A stretch of 64,000 nucleotides of DNA. Origin: CAVPHV01 sp963704825. GTDB lineage: Bacteria; Actinomycetota; Acidimicrobiia; Spongiisociales; UBA5794. Positions within the stretch are counted from its first letter, which is position 1. The number at the start of each line of letters is the position of its first letter. The notes under the pieces are model-generated. The model searched no databases. It saw only the letters and a program-made list of their open reading frames with translations, and had not been told where the DNA came from. Where the stretch lies: the NCBI GenBank assembly GCA_963704825.1, contig CAVPHV010000001.1, positions 124,001 to 188,000 of the forward strand, given 5' to 3'. The translations under genes were made by a program, and so were the position numbers. Below, piece by piece: positions 25,613 to 34,725 of this stretch.

Positions 25613-27436
25613 TCAGAGGTCGATGGGATCCGCGTCTACCCTCAGCCGTGCCCCGGCGTCGCGCCACCCCTGAACCCGGGGTCGAAGCCTGATCCTGAGT
25701 TGACGCAAATCAGAGCCTTGGACCAGCCACCGTTCCCCGTGCGGGGTCGTAGCCGGGCCAAGGACTGCGCCGTCGCCGGCGGCTGCCATCAGTTCATCGC
25801 CAAAGCCGGCGGGAGCGTCCCGCACGTCGAGGGCGATGAGTTCTCCGATCGGCGGGAACTGTTGCTCATGGCGGGTTACGACCACGTCGGCGAGGAACTC
25901 GCTCGGGTGGCCGTGACGCAGGGCAACGATGGCAGGGTGGGTTGGGTCGCTGGTTTGGACGATGCACCGATTTCCGCTGCCGCGCCGTACCAGGCCCGCA
26001 AGTCTGGCCAGGAGGCGCAACGCCTCTTCTTCGGCGCGGTAGTTGGGCGCCAGCAGCAGCGCGTCGGCATCGACCGCAACGGCAAGATCGACCGGGCCAT
26101 GGTCGGGCAGGTCGCGTTCCGTCCCCACGACCACCGGCGTCCCGCTGCCCGGCGGGCCGACGGCGTCGCCGATGCTCCGAGCCAACTCGTCGACGATGCG
26201 CCCGACGCCGGCGCCGAGGGGTTCAAATCGCTCACCACCGCAGGCGGCACACCGGCTCATGTGCGCCCCACAGCGGCGGCAGACGTCCCCCCGATCGGCG
26301 GCTGCACCACACTCGGCGCACCGCCGGATCTCACGGCACCTCACGCAGCGAAAAGCGGGGGCATATCCCCTCCGGTGGACCAGAACGAAGCCGGTCCCAC
26401 CCCGACCGACGAGACCCTGCAGAGCGCGCCGCACCCGCTCGCCGACCAGGTTCGACCCGGGTGGATCCTCCGAGCGATCGACCACCTCGACGAGCGGCCA
26501 CGCACGGCCGCCCGGTTCGTGAGTCTCGGTACCCGCGGCGATGAGTTCGGTGGTAGGCACCGGGCCGGCGAACACCAGACTGAACCGCTCCGCGGTGGAT
26601 CGCCGCCGCATCACCTCGCGAACGTGAATGGTCGGGCTTGCCGCGGCTTTCATGGCGCGGCGACCCTCTTCCACGATCACCCCGAGCCCAAGTGCGGCCA
26701 CGGGCCACAACCCGATCTCGCGGGTTCCCACCAAAATGGTGCCCGGGCGGCTGCGGCTTTTGATCCATGCGTTGGTGACATCCCGGTGCGCCAGTGACGA
26801 CGTGGCATAGGCGACCCGCTCGCCGTATGCCGCGCTCAGCGCTGCTGCGGCGGCGTGCGCCTCGGCCACCGTCGGCAGGATCACCATGCTGGATCGGTCG
26901 GCGGCGCCGGCCGACGAAACCAAGGCGACAACCGTGTCCTCCCACGGCCCGCTCCCAATCAGGTATTGCGGTCGGATCCGAGTCCCCCGTTCGAGGGCGG
27001 CCGCCACCGCAGGCAAAGGACTACTGGTTGCGGCGACGGGCGGAAAGTCCTTGCCAACCCTGCGGCGCGCCAAGTTGGGCGGGGCGGCTCTGCCGAGCAC
27101 AGCGCCGAGCGGTGCGACGTAGTGAATGGCGCACCACCGCAGGGTCTGGAGAAGTCGCCGATCAAAGACGGAATAGTCACCCGAGACGGCCAGGATGTCC
27201 TTGAGCGGACGCCCCCCGGGTCCGACCTCCCTCAGATCGACGACGTACCCACGCACCCTGCGACCGCCGAGTGGAACCCGCACGATCGATCCCACCGATA
27301 CCTCGCCCAACGTATCAGGGATGCGGTACGCGAACCCATCGTCGACCGCAAAGGTCGGGAGTTCCGGGACGACCTGGGCGACCCGGATCAGCGAGCAGCT
27401 CCCGACTCTGTGCGCATCGCCCGCACAAGATCCCAC
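25613..27436 (-). CDS. priA: PriA-like primosomal protein without helicase motifs
   Basis: A 607-residue protein. The 3' DNA-binding domain is clear at the N terminus (RVAQVVPELPTFAVDDGFAYRIP), and the zinc-binding Cys clusters are intact (CVRCREIRRCAECG, CRRCGAHMSRCAACG). The helicase core is decayed: the Walker A site reads GSGPWED instead of GSGKTE, and the DEEH box is replaced by VEEGRR. Such PriA proteins are known in actinobacteria and are thought not to hydrolyse ATP. GTG at 27436 gives a 49-nt overlap with coaBC; a CTG at 27391 with GGGAG upstream would match the family N terminus better. The call is firm; the start is uncertain. Confidence 0.85.
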   Translation of the reverse strand: MGSCAGDAHRVGSCSLIRVAQVVPELPTFAVDDGFAYRIPDTLGEVSVGSIVRVPLGGRRVRGYVVDLREVGPGGRPLKDILAVSGDYSVFDRRLLQTLRWCAIHYVAPLGAVLGRAAPPNLARRRVGKDFPPVAATSSPLPAVAAALERGTRIRPQYLIGSGPWEDTVVALVSSAGAADRSSMVILPTVAEAHAAAAALSAAYGERVAYATSSLAHRDVTNAWIKSRSRPGTILVGTREIGLWPVAALGLGVIVEEGRRAMKAAASPTIHVREVMRRRSTAERFSLVFAGPVPTTELIAAGTETHEPGGRAWPLVEVVDRSEDPPGSNLVGERVRRALQGLVGRGGTGFVLVHRRGYAPAFRCVRCREIRRCAECGAAADRGDVCRRCGAHMSRCAACGGERFEPLGAGVGRIVDELARSIGDAVGPPGSGTPVVVGTERDLPDHGPVDLAVAVDADALLLAPNYRAEEEALRLLARLAGLVRRGSGNRCIVQTSDPTHPAIVALRHGHPSEFLADVVVTRHEQQFPPIGELIALDVRDAPAGFGDELMAAAGDGAVLGPATTPHGERWLVQGSDLRQLRIRLRPRVQGWRDAGARLRVDADPIDL

Positions 27437-28581
27437 AGGCGGTCGGCTACCGCGTCTTTGGTGAGTAACGGCCAGGCATCAGTAGCGCCGTCGGGGGTGA
27501 TCACGGTTACCTCGTTGGTGTCGGTTCCGAAGCCCGAACCGGCGCGAGCTACGTCGTTGCCAACCAGCAAGTCCACGCCCTTGCGGCGCGCCTTGTCCAC
27601 GGCGCCTTCGAGTGAACCGGTTTCCGCCGCGAAACCAACGACAAACGGCCGTGGTTCCATGGCGACCACGCCGGCGAGGATGTCAGGAGTTGGTTCCAGC
27701 ACGATCCGGGGCGGCCCGTCGGCTCGCTTCAGTTTGCCGGGCGCCGGCCCGGCCGGTCTGAAGTCTGCGACGGCTGCGGCAAGGACGGCGACATCGGCTT
27801 GTGCGGCGGCCGACCACACGGCGTTCGCCATCTCGTCTGCCGTCTCGACGGCGATGGCATCGACCCCGGGAGCTGCGGGAGGAGTGGCACTGGTGACGAG
27901 TGTGACCTGGGCGCCCCGGCGGGCGGCGGCAACGGCGATGGCGTTGCCCATCTTTCCGGATGAGCGGTTGCCGATGTACCGGACCGGGTCGATCGGCTCG
28001 CGAGTGCCTCCGGCCGAGACCAGCACCCTCCAGCCCGCGAGGTCTCCGGCCAGTAGCGCGTCGAGCGCGGCCACGATGTCGTCGGGTTCGGCCATTCTGC
28101 CCAGCCCGATATCGCCGCCGGCGAGGGCGCCGCTCACCGGTCCGACAAACGCACAGCCGTCTCTAGCAAGGGTTGTCACACTGCGCTGGGTGGCAGGGTG
28201 GTCCCACATCTCAGTGTGCATCGCGGGCGCCACCAGCAATGGGGCGTCCGTCGCGAGAACAGTTGCCGCCAGGGCACCGTCGGACAATCCGTTGGCAAGG
28301 CGCGCCAGCGTCGCGGCGGTCGCCGGGGCGATCACAATGGCATCAGCCCAGCGGCCCAGGGTCGTATGCGGACTGACATCCGACTGCCCGAACAAGTCGA
28401 GCAGCGGCTCGACGCCGCAGATGGCGGCAAGGGTTTGCGGGCCGAGAAACTCTACTGCAGAGGGTGTCATCACCGCCCTCACCTCAGCACCGCGCTCGAC
28501 CAGGCGACGGGCCAGATAGGCGGATTTATAGGCAGCAACGCCTCCCGACACTCCCAGCACGATACGACGGCCGGTCAGCAT
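27388..28581 (-). CDS. coaBC: Bifunctional phosphopantothenoylcysteine decarboxylase/synthetase
   Basis: A 397-residue coenzyme A synthesis enzyme. The N-terminal CoaC flavoprotein has GVSGGVAAYKSA, APAMHTEMW (PxMNxxMW-type motif with the expected Asn replaced by His) and a catalytic His in the SPHTTLGRWAD region. The C-terminal CoaB synthetase has AGGTREPIDPVRYIGNRSSG, AAAVADFRP and LVGNDVA. ATG at 28581 is chosen because the family begins MLTGRRIVLGVSGG; a G-rich ribosome site lies 11 nt upstream. Located after rpoZ as in many actinobacteria. Confidence 0.95.
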   Translation of the reverse strand: MLTGRRIVLGVSGGVAAYKSAYLARRLVERGAEVRAVMTPSAVEFLGPQTLAAICGVEPLLDLFGQSDVSPHTTLGRWADAIVIAPATAATLARLANGLSDGALAATVLATDAPLLVAPAMHTEMWDHPATQRSVTTLARDGCAFVGPVSGALAGGDIGLGRMAEPDDIVAALDALLAGDLAGWRVLVSAGGTREPIDPVRYIGNRSSGKMGNAIAVAAARRGAQVTLVTSATPPAAPGVDAIAVETADEMANAVWSAAAQADVAVLAAAVADFRPAGPAPGKLKRADGPPRIVLEPTPDILAGVVAMEPRPFVVGFAAETGSLEGAVDKARRKGVDLLVGNDVARAGSGFGTDTNEVTVITPDGATDAWPLLTKDAVADRLWDLVRAMRTESGAAR

Positions 28582-28624
28582 GAGGTCAACGTTCCCCCGT
28601 CCGGGGCTACCGCGGCGCGGCGCC

Positions 28625-28858
28625 CTACTCGTCTTCGACCTGGATGACGACCTTGTCGGTGTCGATCTCTTCGAGCGCGATCGACAGCGGCTTGCGAGAA
28701 AGGCTGTGTACCTGCGGTGGAACGTAACTGCCCAGGCCCTCGCCCAGCTGATTGAAGTAGGCATTGATCTGACGGGCGCGCCGCGCCGCAAGGACAACGA
28801 GTCCGAAGCGGGAGTCCGTCTTGCTGAGCAGTTGCCCAATGGGCGGTTCGATCATCAT
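28625..28858 (-). CDS. rpoZ: RNA polymerase omega subunit
   Basis: A 77-residue omega subunit that helps assemble the beta-prime subunit. Seen: MMIEPPIGQLLSKTDSRFGL then VVLAARRARQINAYFNQLGE, the conserved helix set, and an acidic C terminus. Two adjacent ATG codons (28858, 28855); the first overlaps the gmk stop (ATGA). The gmk-rpoZ-coaBC order is typical. Confidence 0.95.
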   Translation of the reverse strand: MMIEPPIGQLLSKTDSRFGLVVLAARRARQINAYFNQLGEGLGSYVPPQVHSLSRKPLSIALEEIDTDKVVIQVEDE

Positions 28859-29547
28859 CTGGTGTGGTCTCCTGGGGCCGGGATGGCCCGGGACGCGCGC
28901 GTGCGAGCGAGTTCCGGGTCTCTCAGTATAGAGACCACTTCGGAGATGGCGGTGCTGAGGTCGGCATTTGTCACCAGGAAGTCGAAATTGGCTTCGGCAT
29001 CGGCGATCTGCTCTCGGGCAACCGCCAGGCGCCGAGCGACGTCTCGAGGCGAGGTATCGCCACGGTCGCGGAGGCGCTGTTCGAGAGTGTCGATCGATGG
29101 CGGCAGGATGAAGATGAGGAGCGCGTCGTGGTAGGAACGCTTGACCTGGCCGGCGCCATCGTTCTCGATGTCGAGAACAACATGCTCGCCCCGTTCGAGA
29201 TGCTCGAGGACCGGGCGACGCGGCGTCCCATAGAGGTAGCCGCTGTACTCGGCCCACTCGAGCAGATCCCCTGCCGCGATCAGGGCCTCAAAGTCATCAT
29301 GCGACACGAAGTAGTAGTCCTCGCCGTCGGTTTCACCCGGCCGAGGGGCACGCGTCGTGGCCGAAACGGAGAAATGGAAGGGCACCCGCTCGGCCACCCC
29401 GTGGACGACACTCGATTTGCCCGCACCCGACGGTCCGGAAACGACCAACAGCAAACCTTTGGGGGGTGGTTCAGGGAAAGAGCTCGAGGAGGACGGCTCG
29501 TTGCCGGGTTCCGAGACCTCGGATCCGGCGACTTTCGGCGATTCCAT
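28855..29547 (-). CDS. gmk: Guanylate kinase
   Basis: A 230-residue enzyme phosphorylating GMP to GDP. Seen: P-loop SGPSGAGKSS, the GMP-binding SATTRAPRPGE and DYYFVSHDDF, YSGYLYGTPR, and DIENDGAGQV (usual DIDxQG changed to DIENDG). The ATG at 29547 adds about 30 residues of Ser/Pro-rich sequence before the core and makes gmk overlap mihF by 77 nt; a TTG just before the P loop after the mihF stop is the alternative, but actinobacterial Gmk proteins often have such an extension. Confidence 0.94.
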   Translation of the reverse strand: MESPKVAGSEVSEPGNEPSSSSSFPEPPPKGLLLVVSGPSGAGKSSVVHGVAERVPFHFSVSATTRAPRPGETDGEDYYFVSHDDFEALIAAGDLLEWAEYSGYLYGTPRRPVLEHLERGEHVVLDIENDGAGQVKRSYHDALLIFILPPSIDTLEQRLRDRGDTSPRDVARRLAVAREQIADAEANFDFLVTNADLSTAISEVVSILRDPELARTRASRAIPAPGDHTR

Positions 29548-29782
29548 ACTCCTCCATGATGCGTTTGGCCTTGACCTTCCCGACGCCGGGCATGGAAACC
29601 AAGATGGCATAGGTTTTGGTGCCCGCCACCAACTCGTCGGTTTCGGCACGCACAAAGACGTCGTCAAGCGACAAAGTACCCGTCTTGAGAAGCTCCTTGA
29701 CCTCGGCGCGGACTCGGCGCGCTTCGGCTGCCTTTTCGAGTGCAGCCCGGCGCTGTTCGTCGGTCAGCTGTGGTGGTGGCAT
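29471..29782 (-). CDS. mihF: Actinobacterial integration host factor (mIHF)
   Basis: A 103-residue nucleoid protein of the mIHF type, unrelated to proteobacterial IHF. It starts MPPPQLTDEQRRAALEKAAE, then has VRAEVKELLKTGTLSLDDVF and the helix-two-turn-helix DNA-binding region VSMPGVGKVKAKRIMEEYGI. ATG at 29782 with AGGGAGGG upstream. mIHF bends DNA and is restricted to actinobacteria, which supports the host assignment. It sits directly before gmk, the usual place. Confidence 0.95.
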   Translation of the reverse strand: MPPPQLTDEQRRAALEKAAEARRVRAEVKELLKTGTLSLDDVFVRAETDELVAGTKTYAILVSMPGVGKVKAKRIMEEYGIAESRRIRGLGTRQRAVLLELFP

Positions 29783-29865
29783 GTCCCTCCCTGATCTCTC
29801 CAATCGCACTCTATCAACCAGAATCGCCTGCGTGGGGGCAACTTTCCGATTGAGAGCTGTGTGAC

Positions 29866-30567
29866 TCAGGACTGGATCGTCGCTGCGATCGCTTCTGCGG
29901 CAGCCGCCGGATCGGGGGCTCGGGTGATCGGGCGGCCGATCACCAGCCAATCGGCACCACGGTCGATGGCTTCGGCGGGCGTGGCGACCCGACTCTGGTC
30001 GTCACCGGCGGCGCCCGCAGGACGGATCCCGGGTATGACCGTGGTCAGCTCGGGCGCCACCTCGGCCACCACTCCGAGTTCTTGCGGTGAGCACACCAGA
30101 CCTTCGCAGCCCGCCCGCGCCGCGACCCGGGCCATACGGGACACCAGCTTGCCGGGGCTGGTCGGAATGCCGACCGCGCTCAGCGCAGCTGGGTCGAGCG
30201 AGGTGAGCACGGTGACACCCAGCACCCCGGCCGTACCGTCTGATCCAGTGGCGAGGCCTTCTACCGCGGCCCGCAGCATCGCTTCACCGCCGGACACGTG
30301 GGCGGTCACCCAGCGCGCTCCCCAGCGCCCCAATCGGGTCGCCGCCGCTCCAACCTGGGTCGGGATGTCGTGCAGCTTGGCGTCGGCGAACACCGGTTTG
30401 CCCAACTCTGCCAAGGCGGCAATCGTGGCCGGGCCGGGCCCGTGGAGCAGCCCGAGACCGATCTTGAAACCACCGACGTGGGGGGCGACCTGCTTTGCCA
30501 TTCGAATCGCGTCTTCGGCGGTTGCGACGTCGAGCGCCACCAACACCGGCGGCGAGGTCATTGCCAT
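29866..30567 (-). CDS. pyrF: Orotidine 5'-phosphate decarboxylase
   Basis: A 233-residue last enzyme of UMP synthesis. Seen: LVALDVATAEDA, the catalytic FADAKLHDIPTQV (Asp-Lys-x-x-Asp), and PGIRPAGAAGDDQSRVATP near the C terminus. The short type-1 (PyrF) form. ATG overlaps the pyrD end by 10 nt; GGAGGAG upstream. End of the pyr run. Confidence 0.95.
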   Translation of the reverse strand: MAMTSPPVLVALDVATAEDAIRMAKQVAPHVGGFKIGLGLLHGPGPATIAALAELGKPVFADAKLHDIPTQVGAAATRLGRWGARWVTAHVSGGEAMLRAAVEGLATGSDGTAGVLGVTVLTSLDPAALSAVGIPTSPGKLVSRMARVAARAGCEGLVCSPQELGVVAEVAPELTTVIPGIRPAGAAGDDQSRVATPAEAIDRGADWLVIGRPITRAPDPAAAAEAIAATIQS

Positions 30568-31472
30568 TGTCGGGCTCCTCCAATCAGTTCATGGATCGTT
30601 GCAACCTCATGTCGCTCGCAGTACTCGGTGAGTTCGGCCAATACCCGCCGTCCGGCGCGTGGTTCTGCGAAGTGGACCGTGCCCATCGCCACCGCGCTCG
30701 CCCCCGCGAGCAGGTACTCGGCGACGTCATTGCCGTTGGTCACCCCTCCGCACCCCACAATCGGGAGATCTGGCAGGGCTGAGGCCACTTCCCACACGCA
30801 GCGCATCGCGATTGGTTTGATCGCCTTGCCCGAATAGCCGCCGATCACTCCGGAGAGTTGCGGGCGCCGAGTTTCGACGTCGATCCCGGCCCCCCACACC
30901 GTGTTGGTGAGCACCACCCAATCCGCCCCCGCCTCGTGCACGGCGCGAGCTACCGCGACGATGTCTTCTGAGTTGGGCGATAGTTTGGCGCCGATGGGCA
31001 GGTTCGTCGCGGCACGAACCGCACCGACGACGCCTGCCGATGCCTTCGCGTCGAGGGCGAACATGCCGCCCCCTTCGAGATTGGGGCACGACAGATTCAC
31101 CTCGATGGCGGTCACGGCGGCCTCGGCCAACGCCGTCGCCACCGTGGCGAATGCTTCAGCGGAGTGGCCGACGGCTGAGCCCCACACCGGCACCCCGACC
31201 CCGGGCAGCTTCGGGCCGACGTCGGCGACCCAGGCGGTGACCCCAGGGTTCTGGATCCCGATTCCGTTGAGCATGCCGACTTCCGTTGGGGCCATTCGGG
31301 GGGCGGGCCTCCCCTGCCATGGCACGTCGCTCACCGACTTGGCGACCGCAGCCCCATAGGCCTCGAGCGCCCCTACAGCCGCAAAATCGACGACAGAGCC
31401 GACTGTGCCACATGCGGCAACAAGCGGCGAACGCAGCGCGAGAGGGCCGAGCCGGGTCGAGAGATCAACCAT
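30558..31472 (-). CDS. pyrD: Dihydroorotate dehydrogenase, class 1B-like catalytic subunit
   Basis: A 304-residue FMN enzyme oxidising dihydroorotate to orotate. Seen: LRSPLVAACGT, MLNGIGIQNPG, VNLSCPN with the class 1 catalytic Cys, KLSPNSEDI, TNTVWG, IGGYSGKAIKPIA and GCGGVTNG. The Cys base and short N terminus point to class 1 rather than the membrane class 2 (Ser base). Class 1B enzymes normally need PyrK (an iron-sulfur/FAD subunit) to pass electrons to NAD; no pyrK lies between carB and pyrD or elsewhere in the window. ATG start, 8-nt overlap with carB. Confidence 0.93.
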   Translation of the reverse strand: MVDLSTRLGPLALRSPLVAACGTVGSVVDFAAVGALEAYGAAVAKSVSDVPWQGRPAPRMAPTEVGMLNGIGIQNPGVTAWVADVGPKLPGVGVPVWGSAVGHSAEAFATVATALAEAAVTAIEVNLSCPNLEGGGMFALDAKASAGVVGAVRAATNLPIGAKLSPNSEDIVAVARAVHEAGADWVVLTNTVWGAGIDVETRRPQLSGVIGGYSGKAIKPIAMRCVWEVASALPDLPIVGCGGVTNGNDVAEYLLAGASAVAMGTVHFAEPRAGRRVLAELTEYCERHEVATIHELIGGARQWQ

Positions 31473-34400
31473 TGTGGGCCGCCTGATGGTGGGATTGGAG
31501 TGAGCGAACGGCAGTCACCGCCCCTCCCCCGGTTTGGAGGCTATGGGCGATCGCCATGCCACCCTGAATGGTGGTGGCACAGGCGACTCCGTGGCGATTG
31601 GCCGCCCGGCGGATGAGACCGCCGTCGCCGCGAGCGCGCCGACCCCTTGGGGTGTTGACCACGAGGTCGATCTCGCCGTCCTCGATCAATCGAATCGGGT
31701 CGTAGGGTCCCTCGCCTACCTTGTCGACGTGTGTTGAGCCGATCCCGTTGCGAGCCAAATGACCCGCCGTACCGTGAGTGGCGAAGATCCGGAAGCCGAC
31801 GGAGCTGAAGATACGCGCCGCTTCCACCCCGGCTTTCTTGTCGCGATCCGCCAGGGAGAGAAACAGCGTCCCCCCGACGGGGACTTCGTGCCCGGCGGCC
31901 AGCAACGCTTTGGCGTAGGCAATCCCGACGTCGGCGCCGATGCCCATCACCTCTCCGGTTGCCCGCATTTCGGGGCCCAGCATTGTGTCTTCGGCCGGGA
32001 ACCGAGACCAGGGCAGCACTGCCTCCTTCACGGCGACGTAGTTGGGTTCCAGGCGTTGGCCGGGGATGAGGCCTACCGCCCGCAGTTCTTCGAGAGTTTC
32101 GCCCATCATGACGCGGGTGGCCACCTTCGCCAGCGGCACATCGGTTGCCTTCGAGATGAACGGCACCGTCCGCGAGGCACGCGGGTTTGCCTCGAGCACG
32201 AACACCTCATCACCTCTCACCGCGAACTGGATGTTGAGCAGCCCTCGAACCCGCAGCCCGCCCGCCAGACGTGCGGTGTAGTCGATGATCTCGTCGACGA
32301 TCGCCGCGGGCAGGCTCGGCGGAGGGACCACACAGGCCGAATCGCCCGAATGCACGCCCGCCTCCTCGACGTGCTCCATCACTCCCCCGACGTACAGCTC
32401 CGCTCCGTCGTAGACGGCGTCGATATCGACCTCGACTGCGCCCTCGAGGAACCGGTCGATCAGCAGCGGAGCCTCACTCAGGTCGACCTCGCTGCTAGGC
32501 GTCGCCCCATACAGCTCATGGAGGTAGTCGGTGAGCTCATCGACCGTATAGATGATCCGCATGGCACGGCCCCCCAACACATACGAGGGACGGACGAGGG
32601 CCGGCAGCCCGATGCGATCAACGACCTCCTCGGCCTCGAACACCGAGGTTGCCGTGCCGTGGGGCGGCTGTGGAATGTCGAGGCGGCGGCACAAGGCTGA
32701 GAACCTCTCGCGATCCTCCGCGACATCGATGGCGTCCGGCGAGGTCCCGGCAATGGTCACGCCGTGGTTCTCCAAGGCATGCGCCAAGCTGAGCGGAGTC
32801 TGACCGCCGAGCTGCACGATGACGGCGGCGGGTCGTTCCACCTCGATCACAGCGAGCACGTCTTCGACGGTGAGCGGCTCGAAGTACAACCGATCCGAGG
32901 TGTCGTAGTCGGTCGACACAGTCTCCGGATTGCAGTTGATCATCACGGTCGTGTACCCGGCTTCGCTCAACGCAAACGACGCGTGTACGCAGCAGTAGTC
33001 GAATTCGATCCCCTGGCCGATGCGGTTTGGCCCGGACCCCAACACAACCACCGTGCGGTCCCCGGCCGCCGGTGCCTCACACTCTTCCTCGTGGGTGCTG
33101 TAGAAATAGGGGGTCTTCGCCTCGAACTCGGCGGCGCACGTGTCGACCGTCTTGAAGGTGGGCGTGATGTCCCAGGCGCGGAGCCGATCATGTACCTCGG
33201 CTGCCGTCAGGTCCCACAGGTGGCTCAGTTGGGCGTTGCTGAAACCCATCCGCTTTGCCGTCACTGCTGCCACCCGAGTAGGACCGGCGGCTTCCAGCAT
33301 CGCCCGGGTCTCGACGATCTGTGCGAGCTGATCGATGAACCACGGATCGATCGCCGTCACCTCACCCAACAGCCCGGCATCGACACCGCGATGCAGGGCT
33401 TCGGCCACCAGAAACAGCCGTTCGGGTGTGGCAAGTGCACTCCGAGCGATGAGCGTGGCCGTGTCGATCTCCGTGTAGCCACTCTCGGCGGGATCGGCAT
33501 TGAGACCCGCTCGGCCGGTCTCCAGACTCCGGATCGCCTTCTGGAGCGCTTCAGGGAAGGTACGCCCGATCGCCATTGCCTCGCCGACACTCTGCATCGA
33601 GGTCCCCAAGACCGCGGGAACGGACGGGAACTTGGCGAAGTCGAACCGGGGGATCTTCACCACGACATAGTCGAGCGCCGGCTCGAACGACGCCGGGGTC
33701 GCCAGGGTGATGTCATTGGCGATCTCGTCGAGGGTGTAGCCGACGGCGAGCTTGGCGGCGATCTTGGCGATCGGAAAGCCAGTTGCCTTGGAGGCCAATG
33801 CCGAAGACCGAGACACGCGCGGGTTCATCTCGATGATGATGCGTCTCCCCGTGTTGGGGTCGACGGCGAACTGCACGTTGGAGCCGCCCGTCTCGACCCC
33901 GATGGCACGCAAGCAGGCGATCGCTTCGTCGCGCATCTCCTGGTATTCGCGATCGGACAGGGTCATGGCCGGGGCCACCGTGATCGAGTCACCGGTATGC
34001 ACCCCAATCGGGTCGAGGTTCTCAATCGAGCAGACGATCACGGCGTTGTCCGCTGCGTCGCGCATCACTTCGAGCTCGAATTCCTTCCAACCGAGGATCG
34101 ACTCTTCGATCAGTACCTCGGTCACCGGCGACACGTCCAAACCGGCGCTCACGATGGCCCGGAATTGGTCAGGATCATGCGCAACCCCGGTTCCGCCCCC
34201 GCCGAGGATGTAGGAGGGGCGCACCATGACCGGATAGCCGAGTTGCTCGGCAGCTACGAAGGCTTCTTCGAGGTTCGTGACATAGGAGCCACGAGCAGTG
34301 GTGACCCCGATCCCCTCCATGACCTCCTTGAATCGACCCCGATCCTCGGCGGCCTCGATCGCATCGATCCCGGCACCGATCAGCTCGACGCCGTACTTCT

Positions 34401-34725
34401 CCAGGATCCCCTGCGCGGCGAGCTCAGTCGTCACGTTGAGCGCCGTTTGGCCCCCCAGCGTCGGCAGCAATGCGTCGGGACGCTCCCGGTCGATGATCGC
34501 CGCCACGACTTGCGGTGTGATCGGTTCGATGTAGGTTGCGTCGGCGAACTCGGGGTCCGTCATGATCGTCGCCGGGTTCGAGTTGACCAGCACGACTCGA
34601 TAGCCCTCTTCCCGCAAGACCTTGATCGCTTGGGTCCCCGAGTAGTCGAACTCGCATGCCTGCCCGATGATGATCGGTCCCGACCCGATGACGAGGATCG
34701 TCTCGAGATCACTGCGGCGGGGCAC
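31465..34725 (-). CDS. carB: Carbamoyl-phosphate synthase large subunit
   Basis: A 1086-residue subunit with two ATP-grasp halves that makes carbamoyl phosphate for pyrimidines and arginine. Seen: MPRRSDLETILVIGSGPIII at the N terminus, EMNPRVSRSSALASKATGFP in the first half, the matching GSGPNRIGQGIEFDYCCVHA and EANPRASRTVPFISKATDVP in the second, and a C-terminal MGS-like allosteric domain. GTG start overlapping the carA stop by one base. Full length. Confidence 0.97.
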   Translation of the reverse strand: MPRRSDLETILVIGSGPIIIGQACEFDYSGTQAIKVLREEGYRVVLVNSNPATIMTDPEFADATYIEPITPQVVAAIIDRERPDALLPTLGGQTALNVTTELAAQGILEKYGVELIGAGIDAIEAAEDRGRFKEVMEGIGVTTARGSYVTNLEEAFVAAEQLGYPVMVRPSYILGGGGTGVAHDPDQFRAIVSAGLDVSPVTEVLIEESILGWKEFELEVMRDAADNAVIVCSIENLDPIGVHTGDSITVAPAMTLSDREYQEMRDEAIACLRAIGVETGGSNVQFAVDPNTGRRIIIEMNPRVSRSSALASKATGFPIAKIAAKLAVGYTLDEIANDITLATPASFEPALDYVVVKIPRFDFAKFPSVPAVLGTSMQSVGEAMAIGRTFPEALQKAIRSLETGRAGLNADPAESGYTEIDTATLIARSALATPERLFLVAEALHRGVDAGLLGEVTAIDPWFIDQLAQIVETRAMLEAAGPTRVAAVTAKRMGFSNAQLSHLWDLTAAEVHDRLRAWDITPTFKTVDTCAAEFEAKTPYFYSTHEEECEAPAAGDRTVVVLGSGPNRIGQGIEFDYCCVHASFALSEAGYTTVMINCNPETVSTDYDTSDRLYFEPLTVEDVLAVIEVERPAAVIVQLGGQTPLSLAHALENHGVTIAGTSPDAIDVAEDRERFSALCRRLDIPQPPHGTATSVFEAEEVVDRIGLPALVRPSYVLGGRAMRIIYTVDELTDYLHELYGATPSSEVDLSEAPLLIDRFLEGAVEVDIDAVYDGAELYVGGVMEHVEEAGVHSGDSACVVPPPSLPAAIVDEIIDYTARLAGGLRVRGLLNIQFAVRGDEVFVLEANPRASRTVPFISKATDVPLAKVATRVMMGETLEELRAVGLIPGQRLEPNYVAVKEAVLPWSRFPAEDTMLGPEMRATGEVMGIGADVGIAYAKALLAAGHEVPVGGTLFLSLADRDKKAGVEAARIFSSVGFRIFATHGTAGHLARNGIGSTHVDKVGEGPYDPIRLIEDGEIDLVVNTPRGRRARGDGGLIRRAANRHGVACATTIQGGMAIAHSLQTGGGAVTAVRSLQSHHQAAHNG

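Noticed and set aside
25292..28519. Two long plus-strand frames opposite priA and coaBC
   Set aside because: Antisense shadows rich in Arg, Pro and Ala with no domain signature.
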